Shown here piece by piece: positions 30,146-38,225 of a DNA stretch of 64,000 nucleotides (the first letter of the stretch is position 1; the number at the start of each line of letters is the position of its first letter). The translations under genes were made by a program, and so were the position numbers. The stretch is from Nitrosomonas sp. (GTDB lineage Bacteria > Pseudomonadota > Gammaproteobacteria > Burkholderiales > Nitrosomonadaceae), in contig JAHBZZ010000013.1 of the NCBI GenBank assembly GCA_019635215.1, forward strand, positions 1 to 64,000, in the 5' to 3' direction. The notes beneath the pieces are model-generated. The model was not told where the DNA came from and made no database searches. It worked only from the letters and a program-made list of their open reading frames with translations.

Positions 30146-33100
30146 GGGTATCTTCCCGCCGGTGTTGGATTAAAAAAGACCTGACGCCCTCGGCAGCCTG
30201 ATCCAGGCGCAGAGATAATGCGGCATCGCAACCTTGATTCAATTGCCGCAGACAATCCAGCCAGGATTCATGACGTCGCTCGAAATCCCGCATCGGTTCG
30301 AAATCAAGCCAGAAAAAATCGGCGAACACATGCGCGGGAAGGTTCTGCTGCACCGTTTCTTCAGCAAACTGCCGGAAGGCGCTGTCTGAAAAACACGCTG
30401 TCCACGAAGGAAAAATGAAACTTACCCGATGATGATAAAAGGTATTGTCGGTTTTTTCATTGTCCCATACCTTGGCATCGCGCGGGCGCAACAGGATATG
30501 TTCGACGATATGAAAATTTTCACAGGCTTTGTTCAATTCATTCAATGTACTGTGAAATTGATGCGCATAAACCGCCGCACGATGGAAAGTCGTCTCTTTT
30601 GACAAAACCCATAATCGGGCATCGTGTTCGGATTTAAAGCATACTTGTGTTGCATTACGCCCTACCCTGACCAAACGATAGTTTCTCAGTCTGATGCCTT
30701 CCCTGAATATCGTATCACTGAAGACGGGCAATCGTGACGGCACTATCCTTACGGCAGATGGGCTTGCGGTAAATCCCGGGATATCCGGTACAGCTTCACT
30801 GGGTGTTTCTCCGGACAGAAACTGAATTTTCCCGGCTAAAGCTTGATCCGTAACAAGATTGCTTTTTCTCCGGATCAGCACATCCGTGATGCGTGGCGGT
30901 TTATGCGCAATGTTTAAACCCAATAAATAGCCGATTTTCACCTGCAATCCGGACCGATTGGCTTCATGATCCGCACATTGCGGCTGTGCACGGGGTCCGA
31001 GATAATCAAAACCTGCACCTCTGTTGCGGCTGATTTCCCGTATAGTCTTCAAATAACCGGCCTTGATTTCAATGATCCAATCTTGCGTATCCGCAAGCCG
31101 ATAATGGTTAAAGCGAAATAATTTCTGCTGTTCGATTTCTTCACCGTATAACGCCAGCAAAATATCCAGAATACGATTTTTCCGTTCGCTGAAATGATCA
31201 TATTGACCTAACACATCATCGATTGCCGATGACGGGCTAACATCGCTTTCAGCATACAGCGGCTCAATTGCGGGAATTTTCATATTATCCAGATACTGGG
31301 AAAAATAGGTTTTTTTCGCCTCGGAATACACGGCAAACAAATCGGGAATGGCCTGCAGACCTTGCAGATAATTGGCCATCAGCTGTTCGAAAGGATAAAG
31401 ATAAGCTTTTAATTGTTTGGCCTTGGCATGCACTTCCGCTGGCATCGAACCCGGAACGCCCTGCCGGTTAATACCGTAAATGGCCGGAAAGTGATTCTGA
31501 ATCGAATAGTAATCGTTAATATACCGTTGCTGGCCATTGGGAAGCACAATGAATTGTTCGAAAGGTTGCTTATGGTTTCTGTAGGCATGATATTCAAAAA
31601 CCAGCTTTTTCAATTCATACTGAAACTCATCGGCGAAAAATACATGCAGGCTGTTTTCAGCAGTTTCAGCTTCGCCGTTACCGGTTATATCGTTCTCTTC
31701 GGGATTGAAAGGCGGCATTAAATGCAATGTATGCATCCTGTTTTCAGCCTGTGACATCTGCAGGTCGGGAAATCGGTTCTTCTGCAATTGGTAATCCAGG
31801 CTTTCATACGATTTTCCGTATGCATTGACTATGTTCAGATTCAGGATTTGCCTGACACCATCGATTTGCCGGATCAACGATGTTAGCGCCATAACCGTGA
31901 CATTACTGCGCGGTGTTTCAAGTGCGGTTTCCCGGATATAGCCATGTTGCGTCAGCGGTCCCGAAAAAATCTGCGCATAATCCCTTGATGCACTTAATAC
32001 CGTTGCATAATGATCAATCTGTACATTGGATGAAATATGGCGTGAACATTTAAAGAAAATTTCAGCACACACTTTCGCAGGATTATGGAGCGGATCGATT
32101 TCGATCTCTCCCGCGAGAAAATAAGGCACGGTTTCGATGATGTGTATGCTGTGAATATCTTCACAGAGACTACGATGAGATGAAAAAACACTGAGAATTT
32201 TTCTTTTGATCGAATCCACTTTAAATGACGACAAACGCTTTCTGGCCGTGTCCAGATCAATGGCGCTATTTGTAATAAAGTGATCGGTCCGTTTTATTGA
32301 GACATTCAGCACGGGCAAACTGCGATCCAGCGACGAAACAAGTTCATCGATTTTTTGCAATGGTACATCCAGAATGGCGGCAACCTGTTCAAATCCTCTG
32401 ATCGCTGTTGATCGATGGAAAAATGGCCGTTTTTCTTCCAGCATCCGGGAAAATTGACTGATTTCCACCGCATCATAACCCTGGCGTTTCATAAGATCCG
32501 GAATGGCCCGGAATTCGTGCACCAGGCCGGAAAGCCCGCCCAGCTGGTTTTCCAGTTGTTGCAAATACATACCGGATTTTTCAAGCGTTGATTGAATCAA
32601 CGCCGCTTGTTCAGATTGCTTCTGACCGGACTTGAGTATGCGGCCGAGCCATCTTCTCAAGGCACGTCGCCGTATTTGCAGGTTTTCAGCAATTCGATCC
32701 ATTACGCCACGCAAACGGTCAATGTTTTCGAGCAGCAGATTGATCCGTGCGGTTACCTCGGTTAATGCTTCAGCATCAGGTTCGGGCGCGGTATACGCCT
32801 GAAACAGAGTAGGATCAAGCTTTGCATAGACCGTATACAAACTGCTTGTTCCATGATGCCCGGAAGTATCGGATACAAACCGGATCTGATCAATTTCCGG
32901 CACGGCATCGTACATCATCTTTTCATAGTCCGCGCTTGTTACCGCTGAGCTTGGCAGTATTTCATGCGGCGGATGCAGAGCCAGCTTTTCGTAATCAATC
33001 CGTGTTTGATCGCCGGTCAGATAATCCTGTACGGGAAAACCGGAGCGGTATGAAAGATCAGTCAAGGCAAAGCAGAGCTGTTCGAGAATGGTAACGCCCG

Positions 33101-33236
33101 GATCATGCAGATTGTAGTCGGTCCAGTGATCTCCGCATAAATCCTGAACGAGGGTAATGGCATCTTTTCTGAGCGCGGCGAAATCCAGAGCATCCGGATC
33201 GCTTTGAATACGGTTGATATGCTCAGTGATCGGCAT
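30129..33236 (-). CDS. gpJ-like baseplate protein of contractile injection system
   Basis: A 1035-residue protein whose N-terminus has HWTDYNLHDPGVTILEQL (~36-54), the wedge-protein motif of baseplate J / gp6-like proteins from phage-tail-like particles (Afp11/Afp12 type). The rest is long and diverged, with a coiled segment around residues 140-230. It would form the baseplate wedge around the tube end. It overlaps both neighbours (14 and 17 bases), so the operon is translated as a chain. The homology is clear only in the N-terminal part; the function beyond that is inferred. Confidence 0.78.
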   Translation of the reverse strand: MPITEHINRIQSDPDALDFAALRKDAITLVQDLCGDHWTDYNLHDPGVTILEQLCFALTDLSYRSGFPVQDYLTGDQTRIDYEKLALHPPHEILPSSAVTSADYEKMMYDAVPEIDQIRFVSDTSGHHGTSSLYTVYAKLDPTLFQAYTAPEPDAEALTEVTARINLLLENIDRLRGVMDRIAENLQIRRRALRRWLGRILKSGQKQSEQAALIQSTLEKSGMYLQQLENQLGGLSGLVHEFRAIPDLMKRQGYDAVEISQFSRMLEEKRPFFHRSTAIRGFEQVAAILDVPLQKIDELVSSLDRSLPVLNVSIKRTDHFITNSAIDLDTARKRLSSFKVDSIKRKILSVFSSHRSLCEDIHSIHIIETVPYFLAGEIEIDPLHNPAKVCAEIFFKCSRHISSNVQIDHYATVLSASRDYAQIFSGPLTQHGYIRETALETPRSNVTVMALTSLIRQIDGVRQILNLNIVNAYGKSYESLDYQLQKNRFPDLQMSQAENRMHTLHLMPPFNPEENDITGNGEAETAENSLHVFFADEFQYELKKLVFEYHAYRNHKQPFEQFIVLPNGQQRYINDYYSIQNHFPAIYGINRQGVPGSMPAEVHAKAKQLKAYLYPFEQLMANYLQGLQAIPDLFAVYSEAKKTYFSQYLDNMKIPAIEPLYAESDVSPSSAIDDVLGQYDHFSERKNRILDILLALYGEEIEQQKLFRFNHYRLADTQDWIIEIKAGYLKTIREISRNRGAGFDYLGPRAQPQCADHEANRSGLQVKIGYLLGLNIAHKPPRITDVLIRRKSNLVTDQALAGKIQFLSGETPSEAVPDIPGFTASPSAVRIVPSRLPVFSDTIFREGIRLRNYRLVRVGRNATQVCFKSEHDARLWVLSKETTFHRAAVYAHQFHSTLNELNKACENFHIVEHILLRPRDAKVWDNEKTDNTFYHHRVSFIFPSWTACFSDSAFRQFAEETVQQNLPAHVFADFFWLDFEPMRDFERRHESWLDCLRQLNQGCDAALSLRLDQAAEGVRSFLIQHRREDTRDYWF

Positions 33237-33558
33237 GTTTTTTTCGAGAATGGCCTGGAGTATGATTATCTTCGGTTTGAAGCTGAAGCGCCTGCTGCCG
33301 GTTTAAACTGTTCAGTAGCTGATGAACGTGTTCATAGGGCAAGCGTCCCAATGCTTTCATCGACAGTGCCAGTTCCTGTTCGGTAAATTCAAATGGTCTG
33401 CGCAGCGTATGATCACTGATTTCCGTAAAATGAAGGTGCGCCTGATGATTCAGCTTGCCGATCAATTCAAAAACCGTCTTGAACGGACATTCGGCCAGTG
33501 CGGTTAATAACAGGCTACCTTCTTCAAGATTCAACTCTATGGATAATATCCGGTCCAT
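33223..33558 (-). CDS. Small uncharacterised protein of the injection-system operon
   Basis: A 111-residue protein, soluble, with no signal peptide, rich in Leu, His and Glu and probably mainly helical (SLLLTALAECPFKTVFELIG; ELALSMKALGRLPYEHVHQL). I do not recognise a family. Its start (ATG 33558) is 13 bases after the fibre-like gene, and its end overlaps the baseplate gene by 14 bases, which argues for a real gene working with the baseplate, perhaps as a chaperone or small structural part. Confidence 0.55.
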   Translation of the reverse strand: MDRILSIELNLEEGSLLLTALAECPFKTVFELIGKLNHQAHLHFTEISDHTLRRPFEFTEQELALSMKALGRLPYEHVHQLLNSLNRQQALQLQTEDNHTPGHSRKKHADH

Positions 33559-33571
33559 TATCCCGCCGACG

Positions 33572-34390
33572 TTATTTTTTTGTTACGGCTGCGGACACGG
33601 AGACATTGTCCGGTTTTATCTCGCTTTCATACATGACTGCATCTTCCCAAAGCCGGGTTAAATGATATCTGACCCAGATATCGCTGCCATAAGACACGCC
33701 CGTCCGCAATTGCAAAACATATTCAAAATTATCGCCTTCCGTGGCAACCGTCTGCCAGCGTAATTCAAGCTGATTGCACTTGGCGCCATAATGCGCTTGA
33801 TGGTAACTGATATGGTTCTTCGCATGATAAGTGCTCAATGCGAACGCATGCATCAGTGCATATTTGCCGTCCGCATCGCGTCCGCCGACACCGGCCACGA
33901 CTTCAAATGCCTGACAGCCCGTCAACACCTCGGTTATATCGTACCACTGGCCATCCGCGGGTACGGCAAATTCATCTTTCTTGCCGATTCTTCCGTGCGA
34001 TGCGATTATCCCCGCAACATCCAGTTCATACTGCGGCTGAATTTTGTTAATGCCGACACCGGTACGACCGGCCGGCGCCGCATCGTCGGGTTGGTCAATA
34101 CTGCTTAACGTTAGGACATTGGCGTTGAAACGATTACCGATGGTCAGGTTTGAAGTTTTTTTATCGAGTCCGACAAACCACAAAGGACTGAGTGTTTCCA
34201 TCTTCTGATAAAAGCTCATCAGTTTCCCCTCACCCAGCTGGAAAATACGCAGACCATCTTTTATGGTTTTTTCAAAACCATCGTCGATCAGATTTAACGT
34301 TGAGTCAATCAAATCGGCAAATGCGGTTTCTGTCGGCATACTGCCATTCTTGAATTTGGCTTCCAGTGTTTTTCTATTGTGTTTTGCCAT
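33572..34390 (-). CDS. Fibre- or adhesin-like protein of the injection-system operon
   Basis: A 272-residue protein, the first gene of the operon. Its N-terminus (RKTLEAKFKNGSMPTETAFADLIDSTLN) is of a kind I associate with proteins in contractile injection clusters. A middle segment (RTGVGINKIQPQYELDVAGIIASHGRIG) resembles the G-I-G-x-x-x-P-x-x-x-L-D-V motif seen before fibre or intramolecular-chaperone domains. The C-terminal part looks beta-rich. A receptor-binding or tail-fibre role is inference. No promoter was pinned down in the gap before it. Confidence 0.55.
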   Translation of the reverse strand: MAKHNRKTLEAKFKNGSMPTETAFADLIDSTLNLIDDGFEKTIKDGLRIFQLGEGKLMSFYQKMETLSPLWFVGLDKKTSNLTIGNRFNANVLTLSSIDQPDDAAPAGRTGVGINKIQPQYELDVAGIIASHGRIGKKDEFAVPADGQWYDITEVLTGCQAFEVVAGVGGRDADGKYALMHAFALSTYHAKNHISYHQAHYGAKCNQLELRWQTVATEGDNFEYVLQLRTGVSYGSDIWVRYHLTRLWEDAVMYESEIKPDNVSVSAAVTKK

Positions 34391-34704
34391 GACTCAATTA
34401 ACTATGCCACGTAATAGGCAAGAAGATGACCCTTTTTCGTGCGTGGCAGGAAATAGGATTGATGAATATACGTAATATCCTGAATAGCAGGCACTTTGAC
34501 ATTCACCATATCCGTAATTATAAAAACACTCGATCTGCCATTAACAGCCTGTTAAACGATGACAAACCAAACCATCATGCCGCAAAACGTATATTAACAG
34601 AAGGCGGAATCAGCAGGGCAATGTTAATGGACGCATCTGGTAACTGGATTATCGTTATTCCAGTTTGAGAACGTGGTGTACTTTACAATTAAAAATACAA
34701 CTTA
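34391..34704. other. Intergenic region with a doubtful small frame
   Basis: This 314-base gap separates the injection-system operon from the transporter gene. The only candidate gene is a plus-strand frame from ATG 34462 to the stop at 34668 (68 residues, ending NWIIVIPV). It has a weak upstream AGGATTG and no recognised relatives. I do not call it a gene. The operon promoter should lie here but no box pair stands out. Confidence 0.3.
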
Positions 34705-35970
34705 TTAATGCTTTTGCGACCGACGAGCCAGAATTAATCCTCCGAGACTGAATATACCTGCAACCGTCAAATACAGGCCGACAGCTGACGTACCGCCTAT
34801 CTGACTCAATGCTTGCGCGGCAATCGGTGCACCAGCTCCACCCAGGATCCCACCTGCATTAAAAGCAACCGATGCTCCGGTATAACGCACGTGTGGCGGA
34901 AACAGCGATGGCAGCCACGCTCCGAGTGGGCCATAAACGAAACCCATCACGAACAATGCGAGTGACAGTGCCGCCCACACCAACCATAACGACCCCGAAC
35001 CCAAAAATGGCCCAAACATCAATCCCATGCCAATAGTCGCTGCACATCCCCATGTTAATACCCGGGCCGCGCCATCGGCATCAGCACGTATACCCGAGAT
35101 GATAATACCGAACACTAAAAAAAGAATTGCAACAAGCTGTACAGCCAGAAAAGCTTCGCGATCATACCCCAGCGCAGTTGTACCATGTGCGAGCGCAAAA
35201 GCAGTCGAAAGATAAAAGATTGCAAAACAAGCTACCACTGCGAAAGTCCCGGCAAAGGTTGCAAGCGCATGATTGCGAATCAGCTCTCGAATAGGAACCG
35301 GAATCGGCGGATCCTTTGCCAGCGCCTGAGCGAACTCATGTGTTTCGTTAATCTTCAAACGTACCCACAGACCGAGCCCAACCAGAATGGCACTGGCCAG
35401 AAATGGAATACGCCACCCCCATGCTACAAAGTCCGCCTCGCTCAATCCCATACCGATCAATAGAAACAGTCCATTCGCAGCAATGAATCCGATCGGCGCG
35501 CCTAATTGCGGGACCATACCGAACCGTGCCCGCCACCCTTGCGGAGCATTCTCAATCGCCAGTAATGCTGCGCCACCCCACTCCCCGCCAAGGCCAAGCC
35601 CTTGACCAAAACGAAGGATACACAACAATAGCGGCGCAACCCAACCGACCATTGCATAAGTTGGTAGAAACGCAATCAGCAAGGTAGATATTCCCATGAG
35701 CATCAATGATGCTACAAGCGTCGACTTCCTTCCGATCCGATCACCAAAATGGCCGAACAATATCGCACCGAATGGACGTGCGATGAACGCAAGACTAAAA
35801 CTTAAGAATGACAACATCAATTGTGCGGCTGGTGAGCTGGCCGGAAAGAACAACGGCCCGAACACTAACGCTGCCGCTGTGGCATAAATGTAAAAATCAT
35901 AAAACTCGACAGCTGTTCCGACCAAACTCGCGACAAGTATACGGCGATGCTGACGATAAGGACTGGCCAT
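34705..35970 (-). CDS. MFS transporter, metabolite:H+ symporter (MHS) family
   Basis: A 421-residue inner-membrane protein with 12 predicted helices. It carries the MHS-type signature GTAVEFYDFYIYATAAALVF in helix 1, the MFS loop FGHFGDRIGRKSTL after helix 2, and RFGQGLGLGGEWGGAALLAIENAP before helix 5. Relatives move organic acids, osmolytes or shikimate with protons; the substrate here is unknown. I chose ATG 35970, which has AGGAA eight bases upstream, over a TTG at 35976. It stands alone between accessory blocks. Confidence 0.88.
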   Translation of the reverse strand: MASPYRQHRRILVASLVGTAVEFYDFYIYATAAALVFGPLFFPASSPAAQLMLSFLSFSLAFIARPFGAILFGHFGDRIGRKSTLVASLMLMGISTLLIAFLPTYAMVGWVAPLLLCILRFGQGLGLGGEWGGAALLAIENAPQGWRARFGMVPQLGAPIGFIAANGLFLLIGMGLSEADFVAWGWRIPFLASAILVGLGLWVRLKINETHEFAQALAKDPPIPVPIRELIRNHALATFAGTFAVVACFAIFYLSTAFALAHGTTALGYDREAFLAVQLVAILFLVFGIIISGIRADADGAARVLTWGCAATIGMGLMFGPFLGSGSLWLVWAALSLALFVMGFVYGPLGAWLPSLFPPHVRYTGASVAFNAGGILGGAGAPIAAQALSQIGGTSAVGLYLTVAGIFSLGGLILARRSQKH

Positions 35971-36075
35971 TCTCAAGTTTCCTGTGGAATTTTCAGGCTA
36001 TCACTCCTATCACTCATGTATAAGATCAATAAGCCTTTTTTCATGGGGGATGAAAGATAATCAAGATTAAATCGT

Positions 36076-36276
36076 TTGTCAAACATACTGACACCTATGA
36101 TGCATCTGATGCCTTCATTTCCTAAAAGAGGCATTATTACAAAATGTAACAGCCTGATGGCTCGAATCCTGCAAACGAGGATCGGTTTTGAAGTCATGGA
36201 CACACAGGCCGCCTGCCGCACCCACAATATCCTGATGGAAGAAGGCCGCCAATTGGCCGCAGCGATTATTTTGTAA
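36076..36276 (+). pseudogene. Degenerate fragment of a Mth938-like (NDUFAF3/DUF498) protein
   Basis: The last ~35 residues of this frame (RIGFEVMDTQAACRTHNILM, then EEGRQLAAAIIL) match the C-terminal motif of Mth938-like domain proteins, which normally have about 120 residues. The N-terminal part does not match, so only the 3' end is left. The family call is from memory of the EVMDT-AACRTYNIL motif and is moderately sure. It lies in a 455-base stretch (35971-36425) that otherwise holds only one copy of a 50-bp repeat. Confidence 0.5.
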
Positions 36277-36340
36277 AGCATGCAGACTACAGATTGGCTA
36301 TGAAAAGACAGATTTGAAAGAAGGAGATAGCATGTGAGGT

Positions 36341-36390
36341 TTCATTTTTGATGTAATATATTGTGTCATTTCGGACGTATAGCTCTATTT
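36341..36390 (+). repeat. 50-bp direct repeat, copy 1
   Basis: About 84% identical to 37023-37072, sharing CAATATATT-like and GTCATTTCGGACGTATA blocks. Copy 1 lies 36 bases before the VOC gene, and copy 2 lies 17 bases before the next gene. Both end in a TATA-rich box, so they may be promoter-bearing repeats. They are in the same orientation and flank the VOC gene. Confidence 0.7.
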
Positions 36391-36425
36391 CAGCAAAACA
36401 CATCCAAACTCAATCATCTTAAATT

Positions 36426-36812
36426 ATGAATACTCATCGTAATCCCGTCGGCTGGTTTGAAATATATGTTCAAAACATAGAACGAGCCAAGGCATTTTAT
36501 GAAAACACATTTCAAGTGACGTTTGAGCGTCTTGAGAGTTCCGATAATACCGATATTGAATTGTGGGCCTTTCCGATGGATATGAACATCCCCGGAAGCT
36601 CGGGAGCAATTGTGAAGATGGATGGCAAAGATTCGGGAACAGGCGGAACGATAATCTATTTTTCTTGTGCTGATTGTGCTGTCGAGGCAATCCGCGCCCT
36701 TCAGCATGGCGGACGAATCCAGCAGGAAAAGATGTCGATCGGAGAATATGGTTTCATCGCATTGGTTTTTGATACTGAAGGTAATATGATTGGCCTTCAT
36801 TCAATGAAATAA
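36426..36812 (+). CDS. VOC-family (glyoxalase/dioxygenase-like) protein
   Basis: A 128-residue protein of the vicinal-oxygen-chelate fold, with two beta-alpha-beta-beta-beta modules. It begins GWFEIYVQNIERAKAFYENTF, typical of the first module, and ends FIALVFDTEGNMIGLHS, typical of the second. The family includes glyoxalases, dioxygenases and antibiotic-binding proteins, and substrate cannot be assigned. The gene is flanked by two copies of a 50-bp repeat, suggesting it arrived as a unit. Confidence 0.85.
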   Translation: MNTHRNPVGWFEIYVQNIERAKAFYENTFQVTFERLESSDNTDIELWAFPMDMNIPGSSGAIVKMDGKDSGTGGTIIYFSCADCAVEAIRALQHGGRIQQEKMSIGEYGFIALVFDTEGNMIGLHSMK

Positions 36813-37022
36813 CAAAGCTGAACAAGGCACTGTACTTAATTCTATCCGCATTACACTTCCTGTTGCTCGCTACGCTCCCGTATAGGAAGTAGTACCACAA
36901 CGGGTAATCGCAGTTTTGTCGCAAGAGGGATTATTCCTGGATGACATAAACTTATTCAGGCTACTTAATGAGCTGGAAACTGATATTTGTTCATTATAAT
37001 ATCTGTGGATCTAAAGCTAGGC

Positions 37023-37072
37023 TTCATTCTTGACGCAATATATTACGTCATTTCGGACGTATAATTCTAGTT
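37023..37072 (+). repeat. 50-bp direct repeat, copy 2
   Basis: Partner of 36341-36390, in direct orientation, 682 bases apart. This copy contains TATAAT and lies just before the GGAGG ribosome site of the following gene, so it may supply that gene's promoter. Confidence 0.7.
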
Positions 37073-37088
37073 AGATTTAGGAGGCGCA

Positions 37089-38114
37089 ATGCCGAACTTC
37101 AGAAATCTGTTGGTACTGCTAAGCGCAGCATTCGCCTTGCTGTGTTCATTCACTGCAGCCGCAAGCAATCCATTTACAGGCCAATTTTTAGTCGACAATA
37201 GACCCAGAGAGCTCATATATGTTTCTATTACCCAAGCAGAAAATATTGTATCTGGACTTATGATCTTAGTATCAGCTGCCGACAAAGGAAAAACAGAAAA
37301 GACAACTTTGGCTTTGGAGGGGATCGCTGATAAGACTACCGTCACTTTGCGTGAAAAGCGCTTTCTTGGAGACTACGTTCTGACTGGGCGAAGAAAGGGA
37401 AATAACCTCATCCTAGCTTTTCCCGGAAGAGATGGCAGTGTTATACCTACAACCTTCGTTCCAGCAACCGAATCAGAGTACTCGAATAAGTTAACTGAAT
37501 GGCAAAAGTTACATGCTGATATCTATAAAGAGCAGTCCACTATATTGAATCACGCCTCCGCACTGGCCGAGCAGATACACAACATTGAAAACACCGGAAT
37601 CCCTAAGCTGTTACTAGAAACATCAAAATTACTGTCTGACCAAAAAGCAATTGCAGCTTCTTTTCAAAAAAGAAGGGAACATTTCCAAAAGGTAGCAGCG
37701 GTGAATGGATCATTCAGATGTGACTATGTTTACTCTCAAGTAAGTCCATTCTTTTACTCCGATATGTCTGGGTATTTCTATTCTGATTTTTCTCCAATGG
37801 ATATGAGATACCAGCAAGCACTATCTGATATTAGTAAGCGCATTGATAATGCACCTGAAGTAATTGCCAAAGCAAAGAATGATGCCTCGCTTTTAAAAGA
37901 GGCTCTGTCAAAGAGAAGATTTCCTATCCCCAAACTTCCGAAATTGCCAGATGACGAGCAAAGCATATTTGACGGCTATATCACTCTGGCAAAGAACTCA
38001 GCATCAGAGATTGAATCCATAAGGGCCCAATACACCTCCATTGCCAATACGGTAGAGAAAATCATGCGCGAGAGTGAGCATGAACTAAATATTATGGAGT
38101 CGAAGTGTCGTTAA
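37089..38114 (+). CDS. Secreted coiled-coil protein, unknown function (integron-cassette-like)
   Basis: A 341-residue protein with a signal peptide (residues 1-25, FALLCSFTAAAS). An N-terminal part of about 110 residues looks beta-rich, and the rest is long helices and probable coiled coil (~130-215, ~250-340). No family was recognised. A GGAGG ribosome site lies 5 bases before ATG 37089. An attC site begins 15 bases after the stop, so the gene and site form a typical integron cassette. The G+C content is lower than in the core genes. Confidence 0.6.
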   Translation: MPNFRNLLVLLSAAFALLCSFTAAASNPFTGQFLVDNRPRELIYVSITQAENIVSGLMILVSAADKGKTEKTTLALEGIADKTTVTLREKRFLGDYVLTGRRKGNNLILAFPGRDGSVIPTTFVPATESEYSNKLTEWQKLHADIYKEQSTILNHASALAEQIHNIENTGIPKLLLETSKLLSDQKAIAASFQKRREHFQKVAAVNGSFRCDYVYSQVSPFFYSDMSGYFYSDFSPMDMRYQQALSDISKRIDNAPEVIAKAKNDASLLKEALSKRRFPIPKLPKLPDDEQSIFDGYITLAKNSASEIESIRAQYTSIANTVEKIMRESEHELNIMESKCR

Positions 38115-38129
38115 TAAAGCAATGCAAAA

Positions 38130-38197
38130 ATCTAACGACTGGTTCCAATCGACGTGCCCGTCTTCGGCAGTCACGCGGCTGAACCAAGGCGTTAAGC
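38130..38197 (+). repeat. Integron attC recombination site
   Basis: The 68-bp site begins with inverse core ATCTAAC (38130-38136, matching RYYYAAC) and ends with core GTTAAGC (38191-38197, matching GTTRRRY). Inside, CTGGTTCCA and TGAACCAAG form the second pair of boxes with an unpaired base, as in folded attC hairpins, and CCCGTCTTCGGCAG lies in the loop. No integron integrase is present in the window, so this looks like a cassette cluster without an integrase. Confidence 0.85.
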
Positions 38198-38225
38198 TTA
38201 TTGGTTATTGAAGGAACAGATTATA

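Noticed and set aside
34462-34668. 68-codon plus-strand frame
   Set aside because: Weak ribosome site and no recognisable domain; kept only as a note.
36860-36900. ACTTCCT/AGGAAGT inverted repeat in the VOC downstream gap, considered as attC
   Set aside because: It lacks the core and inverse-core sequences; it may simply be a terminator-like hairpin.
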